NCBI GenBank assembly: GCA_963704535.1
Contig: OY969916.1
Coordinates: 7,378,001 to 7,442,000 of the forward strand
Length of the DNA: 64,000 nt
From: G963704535 sp963704535
GTDB taxonomy: Bacteria > Chloroflexota > Chloroflexia > Chloroflexales > Roseiflexaceae
Direction of reading: 5' to 3'
The notes under the pieces were generated by a model. The model was given only the letters and a program-made list of their open reading frames with translations, did no database searches and was not told the DNA's origin. This document shows, in pieces, positions 1 through 11,689 of the stretch. The position numbers were made by a program, and so were the translations under genes. How positions within the stretch are numbered: the stretch's first letter is position 1; each line of letters opens with the position of its first letter.

Positions 1-598
1 AGATGAAGTCCAGGTTGATATTGTCGAACCCGGCACGCCGGGCGTCGGCATAGCTCGCGCGCGCCTCGGCCGCCGTATGGATGCGCCCCAGCACCTTGAG
101 CGTCGGGTCGTGTAGGCTCTGGACGCCCATGCTGATGCGGTTCACACCCAGCCCGCGCAGCTCCCGCAGGTAGTCGCGCCCCAGCACCGTGCCGGGATTG
201 GCCTCGACAGTGACCTCGGCCGCCGCCAGCGGGATCAGCCGGTCGGCGGCGGCCAGCACGCGCTCGATCAGTGGCAGCGGCAGCATGCTCGGCGTGCCGC
301 CGCCAAGAAAGATCGTTGGCCGCAGGTGATCGCGCACGAGGCCAGGTGAAGGGGCGAAGGGGTGAAAGGGTGAACCCAGGTTCGTCTCCCCCTCTCCCTG
401 CCCCAGGCCGTCCATCTCCGCGCACAGGGCATCCACATACGCCGCCATCCGATCGTCCATATTGGCGTAGGTGTTGAAGTCGCAGTAGGAGCAGCGCCGG
501 TGGCAGAACGGGATGTGAATATAGAGATGCTTGACGCCGGCCGTACGGTCGCGCCAGTCCGCCGCTGTCGCGTATTGTTCCTGGAAAAGCTGTATCAT
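1..598 (-). CDS. hemW: HemW-like radical SAM protein (coproporphyrinogen III oxidase family), 3' end cut by window edge
   Basis: The minus-strand frame from ATG at 598 is open to the window edge. Near residues 30-40 it has IHIPFCHRRCSYCDF, whose CX3CX2C binds the radical SAM 4Fe-4S cluster, followed by the glycine-rich IFLGGGTPS and VEANPG motifs of the HemN/HemW family. HemW is regarded as a heme chaperone and true HemN as the anaerobic coproporphyrinogen dehydrogenase; the short N-terminus ahead of the Cys motif favours HemW. Between the Cys motif and GGGTPS lies an unusual GEGETNLGSPFHPFAPSPG-type segment encoded by an 8-bp G-rich repeat (344-374), which looks like an in-frame array insertion. 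About 199 residues are visible; the C-terminal half is missing. Confidence 0.85.
   Translation of the reverse strand, partial: MIQLFQEQYATAADWRDRTAGVKHLYIHIPFCHRRCSYCDFNTYANMDDRMAAYVDALCAEMDGLGQGEGETNLGSPFHPFAPSPGLVRDHLRPTIFLGGGTPSMLPLPLIERVLAAADRLIPLAAAEVTVEANPGTVLGRDYLRELRGLGVNRISMGVQSLHDPTLKVLGRIHTAAEARASYADARRAGFDNINLDFI
344..374. repeat. Octad (GGTGAAGG-type) tandem array inside hemW
   Basis: Degenerate 8-bp units of the GGTGAAGG type lie inside the hemW frame. The same unit type forms an intergenic hairpin array at 16665-16737. The local peptide is Pro/Ser/Gly-rich and does not look like conserved HemW sequence, so I read it as a tolerated in-frame insertion. Confidence 0.55.
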
Positions 599-633
599 AG
601 CTGCCCATGATACCATACTGCGGCGCCGCTGTT

Positions 634-689
634 GAGAGATTGGAGATTAGTCGATCTCCAATCTCCAATCTCCAATCTCTAATCTCTAT
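634..689. repeat. Heptad palindromic array (GGAGATT / AATCTCC)
   Basis: GGAGATT-type 7-bp units are followed after a few bases by an inverted array of AATCTCC/AATCTCT units, which can fold into one hairpin. It sits between the start of hemW (minus) and the VanW-like gene (plus). The same unit recurs at 4608, 26139, 29578 and 41037. Confidence 0.85.
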
Positions 690-757
690 CGCTTCTACCC
701 AGAATAGTACAGAATATGATAGGATGATGCGTGACAACGCACAGTGGCAGGTACACG

Positions 758-1660
758 ATGCGCTTCTATGGTTTCGTTTCGCTCCTGATCGTCGCGCTGA
801 TCCTGGATATCGTGCTGCTGGGCCTGGGCGCCCGGCACCCAGGGGCGCAGCTTGGGTCAAGCGGGCCGGTGGTCGCCCAGGCCGTCCAGCCGAGCGCCAC
901 CCCGTCGCCCCCGCCGTCGCATACGCCGGTCACGCCATCGGCCACCCCGACCGCGACCGCCGTCCCGCCCTCGCCGACCATGACCCCGTCGCCCTCGCCC
1001 ACGGCCACGCCGCTCCCGCCCACGGCCACGCCACTCCCACGGCTCATCGCCGCCAACGACGTCTCGTTCACGCCGGGCGACCGGGCAGTCCGGGCTAACA
1101 TCAGCATAGCGCTGAACCATTACTTTGGGGCCTTGACCCACGTCGTTCTGCCGCCGGGGGGCGTCTTCTCCTTCAACTCGACCCTCGGCGTCTACCCGCC
1201 GGCGCTGCCCTGGAAAGATGTCGTGGTGAAGCCGACCGCCGCGCCCGCGCCGGAGCCCATCCCACCTCCAGCCGAACCTGCCCCACCGGCGGACGGCGCC
1301 GCGCCTGACGCGCCCGTCCCAGCGCCGGAGCCGGTCGCCCCGCCGCCTCTCGCCGCGCCCCAGCGCATCGAGGGCGGCGGCCTGTGCGACCTCGCCAGCC
1401 GCTACGTGATGGCCGCGCGGCCACTGCTCCCGTCCTCCGCGTTCCGCTTCGTCAATCACGTTCGCTCCAACGGCATACGCCTCAATGGCGTGCCGACCCG
1501 CGACTCGGTCTCGATCTGGGCCGTCGGCGGCGGCAAGAGTGAGCACGACCTGCTGATCACCAACACCACCCAGCAGTGGCTTGAGTTCCGCGTCGAGCGC
1601 GACGGCGAGAAGATCACGGTGTATGCCCGTCTGTGGGATGGCGTGCCGCCCGATCGGTAG
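758..1660 (+). CDS. VanW-family membrane-anchored protein
   Basis: ATG 758 follows GCAGG and is preferred over the in-frame GTG at 731; the protein is about 300 residues. Residues 4-26 form one hydrophobic segment (signal anchor). A long Pro/Thr/Ser-rich spacer of repeated TP/SP residues follows, then the VanW-like part: a GGVFSFNSTLG segment, a second Pro/Ala-rich insert, and GGGLCDLASRYVMAAR, matching the GGG-x-C-x(2)-(A/S)S signature of VanW (PF04294). VanW is found in some glycopeptide-resistance clusters but mostly in unrelated wall-linked proteins; its activity is unknown. No van genes are present, so resistance should not be inferred. The extracellular Pro/Thr spacer suggests it reaches across the wall. 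Confidence 0.75.
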   Translation: MRFYGFVSLLIVALILDIVLLGLGARHPGAQLGSSGPVVAQAVQPSATPSPPPSHTPVTPSATPTATAVPPSPTMTPSPSPTATPLPPTATPLPRLIAANDVSFTPGDRAVRANISIALNHYFGALTHVVLPPGGVFSFNSTLGVYPPALPWKDVVVKPTAAPAPEPIPPPAEPAPPADGAAPDAPVPAPEPVAPPPLAAPQRIEGGGLCDLASRYVMAARPLLPSSAFRFVNHVRSNGIRLNGVPTRDSVSIWAVGGGKSEHDLLITNTTQQWLEFRVERDGEKITVYARLWDGVPPDR

Positions 1661-1667
1661 GTGCAAC

Positions 1668-1715
1668 TGACGCAAAGAGCGCAAAGATCAAACTCTTTGC
1701 GCTCTCTGCGTTCAG
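1668..1715. terminator. Hairpin of octad units between convergent genes
   Basis: ACGCAAAGAGCGCAAAGA is followed after a short loop by TCTTTGCGCTCTCTGCGT, giving a long stem right after the VanW-like stop and before the 3' end of the opposing PAS/STAS gene. It is built from repeated GCAAAGAG-type units, so it belongs architecturally to the tandem-unit hairpin arrays and may act as a bidirectional terminator. Confidence 0.6.
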
Positions 1716-1734
1716 CCGCTGTTTTTGCCGCTGT

Positions 1735-3434
1735 CTACCGCGCTGCCGCGCTGCGCTCTCCCAAAGCCGCCGATCGTCCGATTGCGAACGCGATCCCGCT
1801 CTGCAAGGTGCTGTAGGTCACGATGCCGCCCAGATCTACGCCCAGCCCCACCAGCGTCTGCGCCACCTCGGGCCGGATGCCCGTCAGCGCCACCTGGGCG
1901 CCCAGCAGCCGGACCGCGCGGGCGGCCTGGAGCAGGGCGTTGGCGACCTGCGTATCGACCACGGCGACGCCGGTGATGTCGAGGATCGCGACCTGCGCCC
2001 GGCTGGTCGAGATGCCGTGGAGCAGCGTTTCCATGATCTGCTGGGTGCGCTGCGCGTCCAGCGCGCCGATCAGCGGCATCACCATCACCGTATCACTGAT
2101 CGGGATGAGTGGTGTAGAAAGCTCACGTAGCGTCACATCCTGGATGCGAATGATCTCTTCCTGGAGCCGGAGGCGCTCTTCCTCCGCCCGCTTGCGCTCG
2201 GTGATATTGGTACAGGTGCCGATCCACTCGCGGATCTGCCCGGAAGTATCCACCATAGGCGCGCCGCGGACTGGCGAATTCGTGATACTGTCCATCGTGT
2301 CGCCGAAGACGATATTCGACCTCGTAAGCCCGTCTGCTCTCCAGCGATTGCTTCCAGATCAGCCCCATTTGCTCGCGGTCATCGGGATGGATGGCCTTGA
2401 TCCAGCCCCAGCCGATGCTCTCCTCTGCGCTTTGCCCGGTGAAGGCGCACCACGAAGGTGAGGCATGCACAGCTTCCCCCGATGCCGCCGTGGTCCAGAC
2501 GATCTGCGCGGTAGCGCTGATCAGTGCGCGGTAGCGCTGCTCGTTGGTCCTGACCTCCTCTTCAGCGCGCTTTCGATCGCTGATGTCCATGAGTAGCCCA
2601 TCCCACAGGATGTCACCGTTCGGCTGGCGCTCAGGGCGTGACGCGCCTTGAAACCATTTCAGCTCACCGGAATTGAGCCGAGAGCGGCCCTCCCAATACC
2701 AGGGCGTCAGCGACGCGGCCGATTGGGCCAGCGACTGATCGAAGCTGGCCCGATCATCGGGGTGGATCAGATCAATCGTGCGCTGGGCGTCGCGCAGTTC
2801 ATGCGGCTCCAGGCCGAACAGCTCGCGGCTGCCGTCGCTCATGAATGGAAACGTCGCCGAGCCATCGGGGTGGAGGGCGAACTGATATACCACGCCGGGA
2901 ATGTTCGCGGCGATACGTTGATAGCGCCCCTCGCTTTCCCGTAGTGCCGCCTCTACCCGCTTCTGCTCGCTGATATTGCGTGCGATAGTGGAGATAAACT
3001 CCAGTGTCCCATCCGGTGCGCGATGGGTCAGGATCACTTGCGAGAGCGGAATCTCGTTCCCATCCGGCCCTAAGATTGCACTCTCTCCGGACCATACGCC
3101 GTCGCGGGTCGCCGTGGGGATGCCGTGCTCGAAGACCAGCGCGCGTGCCCACTCCGGGTGGAAATCGCTAACGTTCAAGTGTGAGATGTCGGCGTCCTGG
3201 CCGATTCCCAGCACTGGATCGGCCGGCACGGTTGATCGAGATCACGTCGCCATTTGCGTAAGCTGTGCCGACGCAGTCGGTCGTCGCCTCCAGGATGGCG
3301 CCCAGCCGCGTCGCGGTGTCGTGCGAGCGCTCGTGCTCGGCCATGCTCTGCTCAAGCTCGGCGATACGCTGCCGCAGCCGCACCACCTCATCGGCCGTCG
3401 CCGGTGGGTCCGTCATATCGTCGATGGTAGACAT
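1735..3434 (-). CDS. PAS-repeat sensor with C-terminal STAS domain (RsbR-like), two frameshifts
   Basis: Three overlapping reading frames make one protein of about 565 residues. The start at 3434 gives an N-terminal coiled-coil-like stretch (EVVRLRQRIAELEQ) and the beginning of a PAS domain. The middle frame carries PAS/PAC modules ending in ISEQKR, ISDRKRAEEE and similar PAC tails. The last frame (1735-2295) ends a PAC tail (NITERKRAEEE) and runs into a STAS domain with the LDITGVAVVDTQVANALLQAARA core of RsbR/stressosome proteins. PAS-STAS proteins act as partner-binding stress sensors and usually lack kinase domains. The breaks lie near 3225 and 2290; no partner RsbT/RsbU gene is in view. 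Assembly indels are the likeliest cause, but real decay cannot be excluded for a non-essential gene. Confidence 0.7.
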
Positions 3435-3701
3435 CAGGCTCTCCGTACAGGTTTTTCGGTAGGTGGAGTTTCATGGCCAAGGGCGGCCCTGCCCTGGCTC
3501 CTCCTCTTTCCGAATCACTTTGGTTGTTTTCTGTAGTCTACTCGATCGGGCCGGCGCGCAGCTTATCATTATATGACCAATTTGGGTACGGGTCGATGAT
3601 GTGCGGTATAATCAACCGCGACGCATACATATCCACTTTCATCCTCTCCACCAGAACGCAAGTTAGTATCAATCGCAGCCGGCAGCAAAAGGAGCAACGC
3701 T
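3435..3701. other. Intergenic region upstream of gnd with palindrome and candidate -10
   Basis: A GC-rich palindromic stretch (about 3467-3520, centred on AAGGGCGGCCCT) resembles the other dispersed palindromes here. TATAAT at 3607-3612 is a plausible -10 for the downstream dehydrogenase, but no good -35 is seen at normal spacing. No ORF looks real. Confidence 0.45.
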
Positions 3702-4604
3702 ATGGAAGTCGGACTGATCGGTCTCGGACGTATGGGCGCGGGGATGGCGCGGCGCTGGTTGCGCGGTGGCCATCGGGTCGTGGTCAATAATCGCAGCCCC
3801 GACCCGATCAAAGAATTGGAGGCCGATGGCGCGATCGGCGCCTATAGCGTCGAAGAGCTGGTCGGCAAGCTCGCGGCGCCGCGCGCGATCTGGATCATGT
3901 TGCCCGCCGGCGACGTGACCGATAAGACCATCGCCGCGCTGGTGCCGCTGCTGGACTCCGGCGACACGATCATCGACGGCGGCAACACCAACTACAACGA
4001 CGACATCCGGCGCGCGGCGCAGCTTAAAGAGCACCAGCTCAACTACCTCGACCAAGGGACCTCGGGCGGCATCTGGGGCCTTGAGAAGGGCTTCTGCCTG
4101 ATGGTCGGCGGCGACCCCGACGTCGTGGGCCGGTTGGAGCCGGCCTTCCGCACCCTGGCGCCCGAGGACGGCTACCTGCACTGCGGCCCGGTCGGCAGCG
4201 GCCACTTCGTCAAAATGATCCACAACGGCGTCGAGTACGGCATGATGCAAGCCTACGCCGAGGGGTTTGAGATCATGCAGGCCAAGCAGGACTTCAACCT
4301 GGACCTGTACAAGATCGCCGCCGTCTGGAACCATGGCAGTGTGGTGCGCTCGTGGCTGCTGGAGCTGACCGAGGAGGCCTTCCGGCAGGATCCCAAGCTG
4401 TCCAAGCTCAAGGGCTACGTGCAGGACAGCGGCGAGGGGCGCTGGACCATCCAGGCCGCGATCGACCTCGACGTGCCCGCGCCGGTGATCACGCTGTCGC
4501 TGTTCGAGCGCTTCCACTCGCGCCAGCCCGAGTCGTTCGCCGCCAAGGTGCTCGCCGCCATGCGCGCCGGGTTCGGTGGCCACGCGGTCAAGAAGGCCGA
4601 GTGA
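3702..4604 (+). CDS. gnd: 6-phosphogluconate dehydrogenase, short (NAD-type, YqeC/GndA-like) form
   Basis: The product would oxidatively decarboxylate 6-phosphogluconate to ribulose 5-phosphate in the oxidative pentose phosphate pathway. The N-terminal dinucleotide motif is GLIGLGRMG (residues 4-12). IDGGNTNYNDD, DQGTSGGIWGLE and HFVKMIHNGVEYGMMQAYAEG follow, matching the substrate-binding and catalytic Lys/Asn segments of the family. At 300 residues it is the short class rather than the roughly 470-residue E. coli form; short forms are often NAD-linked, but cofactor choice cannot be settled by eye. The ATG follows AAAGGAGCAACGCT, a good ribosome site. A heptad array and a MITE follow the stop. 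Confidence 0.9.
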   Translation: MEVGLIGLGRMGAGMARRWLRGGHRVVVNNRSPDPIKELEADGAIGAYSVEELVGKLAAPRAIWIMLPAGDVTDKTIAALVPLLDSGDTIIDGGNTNYNDDIRRAAQLKEHQLNYLDQGTSGGIWGLEKGFCLMVGGDPDVVGRLEPAFRTLAPEDGYLHCGPVGSGHFVKMIHNGVEYGMMQAYAEGFEIMQAKQDFNLDLYKIAAVWNHGSVVRSWLLELTEEAFRQDPKLSKLKGYVQDSGEGRWTIQAAIDLDVPAPVITLSLFERFHSRQPESFAAKVLAAMRAGFGGHAVKKAE

Positions 4605-4607
4605 CCG

Positions 4608-4661
4608 GGAGATTGGAGATAGGAGATTAGAGATTGCTCCACCACATCTCCAATCTCCAAG
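4608..4661. repeat. Heptad palindromic array (GGAGATT) after gnd
   Basis: GGAGATTGGAGATAGGAGAT-type units are followed by an inverted ATCTCCAATCTCC arm. The array directly abuts the MITE at 4665; more AATCTCC units follow that element at about 4752-4775, so the MITE appears inserted into or beside the array. Confidence 0.8.
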
Positions 4662-4664
4662 AGG

Positions 4665-4755
4665 TTGTCTGATAAGGGGGAGTTTGAGGGGGCAGCCCCT
4701 CAAGAACCCTCTTCCCACCACGGACTACGAGCGACAAATCAACCTTTTCAGACAA
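4665..4755. mobile_element. MITE-like palindromic element, family 1
   Basis: Terminal inverted repeats TTGTCTGATAAGG (4665-4677) and CCTTTTCAGACAA (4743-4755) bound a 91-bp element with an internal GAGTTTGAGGGGGC/GCCCCTCAAG palindrome and a CCACCACGGACTACGAGCGA spacer. Near-identical layouts occur at 8520 and, inverted, at 62553; partial and reiterated copies occur at 33556, 39830, 44068, 45299 and 51880. No coding capacity. Confidence 0.75.
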
Positions 4756-4879
4756 TCTCCAATCTCCGATCTCTCGAACATCTGTTCGGGGCATCAGCCT
4801 AAAGACTCTAGCGGAGCGCCCCTGAATCGGTTATAATGAGGGCTCGCAAAACTCCGTGACTGTGATTGTCAGGTGCCGC

Positions 4880-6884
<2,005 letters not shown>

Positions 6885-6885
6885 C

Positions 6886-6935
6886 AAGATAACAAGGTGA
6901 CAAGATGACAAGGTGAAGGGGTATGCACCTGTAGG
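6886..6935. repeat. Octad array (GACAAGRT) after uvrB
   Basis: GACAAGAT/AACAAGGT-type 8-bp units follow the uvrB stop directly, then GTGAAGGGG and the short CTGTAGGGCAGGCCCTCC palindrome. Similar GACAAGGT units lie inside the ABC ATPase at 57179. Confidence 0.7.
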
Positions 6936-7155
6936 GCAGGCCCTCCCTGGCCGCCCGGACAACACGCAACACGCATCACGTTTCACAGACATCTCATTGC
7001 ATCTTGACGCAAAACGATCGATAATAAGGCCCATGCCCGCTACGCTGCGGCGCCCCTGGCGAGGTAGGAGATCCCCGGTACGGAAGAGAAGCGAGGCTGA
7101 GGAGTATTTGAAACGGCTCACCCATGCTAGTTGAGCCGCGGAGGGGAGGTCCGCG

Positions 7156-8520
7156 GTGGCAGTCCAGGTCTGGATCGGCGAGAAGCCGGAACATCCCAAT
7201 GAGCGACGGGCGATTGTGGCGCTGGCCAATGGGCTTGAGCGCCTCGACGGATTGTACCTGATCCTGGCGAACTTCAGCGTCGGCGGTCGTAATATCGACC
7301 TGGTGCTGATTAAGCAGGACGCGATCTTCATCGTTGAGCTGAAGCATGTCGACGGTCGAGTCTTCGGTGATGTCAATGGGCCGTGGTTCGTCGAGAGCGC
7401 CAACGGCGAGCGCAAGCGGCTGAACCCCGGCCGCAAGAACCCCTATAACCAGGTTATCTCCTATTACTATAGTCTGATCAACTTCCTCAACGACCACCGT
7501 GCCGACTTTCTCTCGTCTCAGAAGGCCACGTCGGTCGACTTCCGCACCTGTAAGCGCTTGGTGGTGCTCGCGCCAACGATCCAGTCCGGCTCGGATGTGA
7601 AGGTGGACTGGAAAGTCGAGCTGAAGGGCCTGGACGAGCTGCCGGCCTACCTGGTCACTGAGCGCTCCTCCGAGATCGATCTGAGCGAAGAGGAGATGCT
7701 GTCGATCCCCAGGCTGCTCCACTGCACGCGCTGGAATGAGGTCAACGCCCTACTGGCTGGTGTGCTCCCGCGCTGGGATGCGGCGGCGAATGATGCCGAT
7801 CCCTCGATCTCGCTACCATCGGCGCCTGACGCGGCTGATGTGCCGGCCGTGCCCCCACCCGCGCCTACACTCTGGGGCCGCGCCGGCCGCGCGCTCTCGA
7901 CCTGGCCCGGACGGATGGCCCTCGCGATGGGCACGTTGGCGCTGGTGTTGGGGCTGGCCCTGATGCTCCGGCCGCCCGCTGCACTGCCACCGGCGATCGA
8001 CCAGCCCGGGATCGTCGGCGTCAGCACCAGCACCAGCTTGCTCGCAGGCGGTGTCGGCGCCGCCGGGGTGGTCGGCCCAGAGGGCTGCACCTGGAGCGGC
8101 TTCCAGCCGATCGGCCGGCGCCGCGGCGCGGAGCCCGGGGCCTGGGTCAACGTGGGCGTCTCCGGCGCGCCGCCGGCACTGGAGCCCGAGATCGTGGTGA
8201 CGCTGGAGGAGGTCAACTTCTGCGGCGACCAGATCACGATCACCTGGAAGGTCCACAATAACATGTACGATGACCAGGTGGCCGTGCCTCTGGATAGCGA
8301 GAATATCGCCGTGCGCGACGAGGATCGCAACGAGTACCTGATCGCCGACGGCTTGTCGCGCCCGGCGGAGCTGCGGGTGGAGCCGCGCTCCTCGGCCAGG
8401 GGCACCGTGGTGATCGATCGGCAGGCCAGCCTCAACGCTCAGACGCTGGTGATCAAGCTGAAGAAGCTGCCCTTCCAGGAGGCGACCTGGGCGGTGCCGA
8501 TCAGCGCCGGCGCGCCTTAG
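7156..8520 (+). CDS. NERD-domain membrane protein with C-terminal extracytoplasmic domain
   Basis: GTG 7156 follows GGGGAGGTCCGCG. Residues about 12-130 form a nuclease-related NERD domain (PF08378): the conserved glycine-aspartate and lysine core is visible as GGRNIDLVLIKQD followed by FIVELKHVDG, matching the D-x(n)-E-x-K nuclease-like core. A Pro-rich linker precedes one transmembrane segment (about residues 255-278). The 150 residues after it, with FCGDQITITWKVHNN and EVRPRSSARGTVV-like beta-rich sequence, resemble a DUF4352/Ig-like domain. NERD proteins are predicted nucleases or nucleic-acid-binding proteins, and the function here is unknown. The stop codon TAG is the outer edge of the following MITE. 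Confidence 0.7.
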   Translation: MAVQVWIGEKPEHPNERRAIVALANGLERLDGLYLILANFSVGGRNIDLVLIKQDAIFIVELKHVDGRVFGDVNGPWFVESANGERKRLNPGRKNPYNQVISYYYSLINFLNDHRADFLSSQKATSVDFRTCKRLVVLAPTIQSGSDVKVDWKVELKGLDELPAYLVTERSSEIDLSEEEMLSIPRLLHCTRWNEVNALLAGVLPRWDAAANDADPSISLPSAPDAADVPAVPPPAPTLWGRAGRALSTWPGRMALAMGTLALVLGLALMLRPPAALPPAIDQPGIVGVSTSTSLLAGGVGAAGVVGPEGCTWSGFQPIGRRRGAEPGAWVNVGVSGAPPALEPEIVVTLEEVNFCGDQITITWKVHNNMYDDQVAVPLDSENIAVRDEDRNEYLIADGLSRPAELRVEPRSSARGTVVIDRQASLNAQTLVIKLKKLPFQEATWAVPISAGAP

Positions 8521-8619
8521 AGACTGTTTGAAAAGGGGGAGTTTGAGGGGGCCGCCCCTCAAACTCCCCTTTCCACCACGGATCGTAGGCGAGACAATAC
8601 CCTTTTCAAACAGTATCTC
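8520..8619. mobile_element. MITE-like palindromic element, family 1
   Basis: Ends GAGACTGTTTGAAAAGGG (8520-8537) and CCCTTTTCAAACAGTATCTC (8600-8619) form near-perfect terminal inverted repeats around GGGAGTTTGAGGGGGC/CGCCCCTCAAACTCCC. The element begins at the NERD gene stop codon. Confidence 0.8.
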
Positions 8620-8623
8620 AAGC

Positions 8624-8655
8624 CAAGAGCCCGTCCTGACTGGACGGGCTCTTGG
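8624..8655 (+). terminator. Hairpin terminator candidate before cphA
   Basis: AAGAGCCCGTCC-TGACT-GGACGGGCTCTT followed by GGCTTT makes a perfect 12-bp stem with a short T-rich tail. It would end transcription from the NERD gene. Confidence 0.6.
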
Positions 8656-8735
8656 CTTTACAGTTCTGGGAAAGCTGGCGCTGCGGGCAAAATATGGTAC
8701 AATCGCCGGACGCGATTCCACCAAGGAGAGAAACG

Positions 8736-11470
8736 ATGCGTGTCCTCGAAACCCGTGTTTACCGCGGCCCAAGCCCCTACGGCTACCGGCCGCTGATCCG
8801 CCTGACGATGGACCTCGAAGAGCTGGAGCAGCACCCGTCGGGCGAGTTACCTGAGTTCAATGAGCGGCTGGTCGCCCTGATCCCGACGCTCCAGGAGCAC
8901 GGTTGCTCCTACGGCGAGCCGGGCGGCTTCATCCGGCGCCTCCACGAGACTAACGCCGAGGGCAAAAAAGGCACCTGGCTGGGCCATGTCGTCGAGCATA
9001 TCGCGCTTGAACTTCAATGCCTGGCAGGCACGCCGGTCACATACGGCAAGACTCGCTCGGTGCCTGGCAAGACTGGGGTCTACTACGTCGTCTACTCCTT
9101 TGTCGAGGAGCAGGTCGGCATCGAGGCCGGCGAGCTGGCGATCGTGCTGGCGCGCAGCCTGCTGCCGCCGGAGCTGCCCAGTGCGCTGCCGCCCGACGAG
9201 CGCGAGCGCTTCGACTTTCCCCGCGAGCTGGAGCGGCTGATCGAGCGGGCGCAGGAGATCGCGCTCGGCCCGACCACCGCCTCGCTGGTCGAGGAGGCCC
9301 ACCGCCGCGGCGTGCCGGCTATCCGCCTGGACACCCAGAGCCTGGTGCAGCTCGGGTGGGGCAAGTACCAGCAGCGCATCCGCGCGTCGGTGACTGGCCG
9401 CACCAGCAACATCGCTGTCGAGACCGCCAGCGACAAGGAGCTGACGATCAGGCTGCTGGGCGATGTCGGCATCCCGGTTCCTCGGCATATCTTGGTTCGC
9501 AGTGCCGACGAAGCGGTCGAGGCGGCTGAGCGGCTGGGCTACCCGCTGGTCACCAAGCCGCTGGACGTCAGCCACGGCCGCGGCATCACGCTGCGGCTGA
9601 TGAACGCCGAGGATGTACGCAAGGGCTTCGCGGTCGCGTCGCAGTACACGTCGTCGGTGCTGGTCGAGACCTTTCTGGAGGGTAAGGACTACCGGGTGCT
9701 GGTGATCGACGGCAAGGTCGTGGCGGTCGCCGAGCGGGTGCCGGCGCACGTTGTCGGCGATGGCGAGCACACGATCGGCGAGCTAATCGAGATCGTCAAC
9801 CGCGACCCACGCCGCGGCATCGGCCACGAGAAGGTGCTGACCCGGATCAAGATCGCGCACCAGGCCGAGCGGCTACTGCGCCAGGCCGGCTACATGCTCG
9901 ACACCGTGCTGCCGCCCGGCCAGGTGTTCTACCTGGCCGCCACCGCCAACCTCTCGACCGGCGGCACAGCGGTCGATTGCACCACCGAGATCCACTACGA
10001 GACCCGCGATATCGCCCGCCGCGCCGCCCTGGTGATCGGGCTGGACATCGCCGGGATCGACATTATCACCCCCGACATCCGCCAGCCGCTGCGCGAGGTC
10101 GGCGGTGGGATTGTCGAGGTCAACGCCGGCCCGGGCTTCCGCATGCATCTCCAGCCCAGCACGGGCCAGCCCCGCAACGTGGCCCGCCCGGTGATCGACA
10201 TGCTGTTCCCCCCGGCACCCCGGCGCGCATCCCGACCGTGGCGCTGACCGGCACCAACGGCAAGACCACTACCGCCCGCATGGTCGCGCACATCCTCAAG
10301 ATGAACGGCGAGCGGGTCGGGCTGACGACCACCGACGGCATCTACATCGACGGCCAGGTCTACATGAAGGGCGACATGACCGGGCCGTGGAGCGCGCGGG
10401 TGGTGCTCAAGGACCCGACGGTCGACTCGGCGGTGCTGGAGACGGCTCGCGGCGGCATCCTGCGCGAGGGGCTGGGCTTCGACCGCTGCGACGTCGGCGC
10501 GGTGCTCAACGTCGCCTCCGACCACCTGGGCCTGCGCGGCGTCGATACGCTGGAGCAACTGGCCGATGTCAAGTCGCTGCTGGTCGAGATAGTCAACAAG
10601 GACGGCGCGTCGGTGCTCAACGCCGACGACCAGCTGGTAGCGGCGATGGCCAAGCACGCCGAGGGGCGGGTGGTCTACTTCAGCATGAACGGCGGCGAAA
10701 GTGCCAGCGACCTGGTGAAGGGCCACATCGCCGGCGGCGGCACGGTGGTGGCCTTGCAGCCGGGTGTGCGCGGCGACATGATCGCGATCTACGACGCCGA
10801 GCAGTACATTCCGCTGCTATGGACGCACCTGATCCCGGCCACGCTGGAGGGCAAGGCCCGCCACAACGTGGCCAATGCGCTGGCCGCTACGGCGATCGCC
10901 TACGCGCGCGGCGTCTCGGTCGAGAATATCCGCCAGGGGCTGCGGACCTTCGCAACCAGCTTCTACCTAACGCCGGGTCGGCTGAATGTGTTCGACGAGT
11001 ACGCCTTCCGGGTGATTGTGGACTACGCCCACAACGCGGCCGCGTTCCAGGCGCTCAGCGACCTGGTGTCGCGCCTGCGCCCGAATCACCGCCGCACGAT
11101 CGGCATGGTCTCGGCGCCCGGCGACCGCCGCGACGTCGACATCCAGGAGGTGGCCAAGATCGCGGCCAAGACCTTCGACCTGCTGGTGATCAAGGAGGAC
11201 AACGACCGCCGCGGTCGCCCGGTCGGCTCGATCGCCAAGCTGATCTACGACGCGGCCCACGCGGCCGGGATGCCGCCCGACCGCATGATCATGGTGCTCG
11301 ACGAGCTGGAGGCCACCCGCCACACGCTGAAGCTGGCCGAGCCGGATGACTTGGTGGTGATCTGCGCTGATGATATCACGGCGGTATGGAAACAAGTCAC
11401 AGTTCCTACTGATAAGTTCAGAAGCCGCCCTGGCTCTCGTCTCTATCACGATGCCGACGTGCTGCGTTAG
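8736..11470 (+). CDS. cphA: Cyanophycin synthetase, one frameshift
   Basis: CphA polymerises Asp and Arg into the storage polymer multi-L-arginyl-poly-L-aspartate using ATP. ATG 8736 follows AAGGAGAGAAACG. The first half has the CphA N-terminal domain and an ATP-grasp domain (PLVTKPLDVSHGRGITL, IDGKVVAVAERVPAHVVGDG, EVNAGPGFRMHLQPS). The second half is a Mur-ligase domain with the P-loop VALTGTNGKTTTARM and VDYAHNAAAF. The break near 10215 is a missing G in CCCCCCGGCACC; restoring it joins MLFPPGTPARIPTVALTG and gives 911 residues, close to the family length. No cphB cyanophycinase gene is in the window, so either polymer degradation is encoded elsewhere or the enzyme has another product. Confidence 0.9.
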
Positions 11471-11689
11471 GAAGGCATAGGGAAACAGGCGCAGTGGGTC
11501 AATTAGGGTGCAACCGAACCTACCGCGCTGAGAGTTCGGTCTTGAGGAGCGGGACACTCACGTTTGTGGATGTCCCGCTCATCTGCGTATCGAGGGGCGC
11601 AGCGAAAGGGATATCGAAGAAAGCCCCGGTACTTCATGCACCGGAGCTTTCTCGCGTCAACCAAACAAGCCAAGCCTTGTTATTGAGTA
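11471..11689. terminator. Intergenic region with two hairpins after cphA
   Basis: GAGCGGGACA...TGTCCCGCTC (about 11547-11580) and AAGCCCCGGT...ACCGGAGCTTTCT (about 11621-11652) are two stem-loops between cphA and the opposing small gene. The second has a short T-rich end. No gene is seen. Confidence 0.5.

Noticed and set aside
731..1660. Vancomycin resistance determinant
   Set aside because: Only a VanW-like domain is present; no ligase, dehydrogenase or dipeptidase genes accompany it.
3669..4721. Long open frame (350 codons) antisense to the 6-phosphogluconate dehydrogenase gene
   Set aside because: It mirrors gnd codon bias, has no family motif and lacks a ribosome site; the plus-strand protein is clear.
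8847..9770. Antisense open frame inside cphA
   Set aside because: Shadow of a conserved ATP-grasp coding region.
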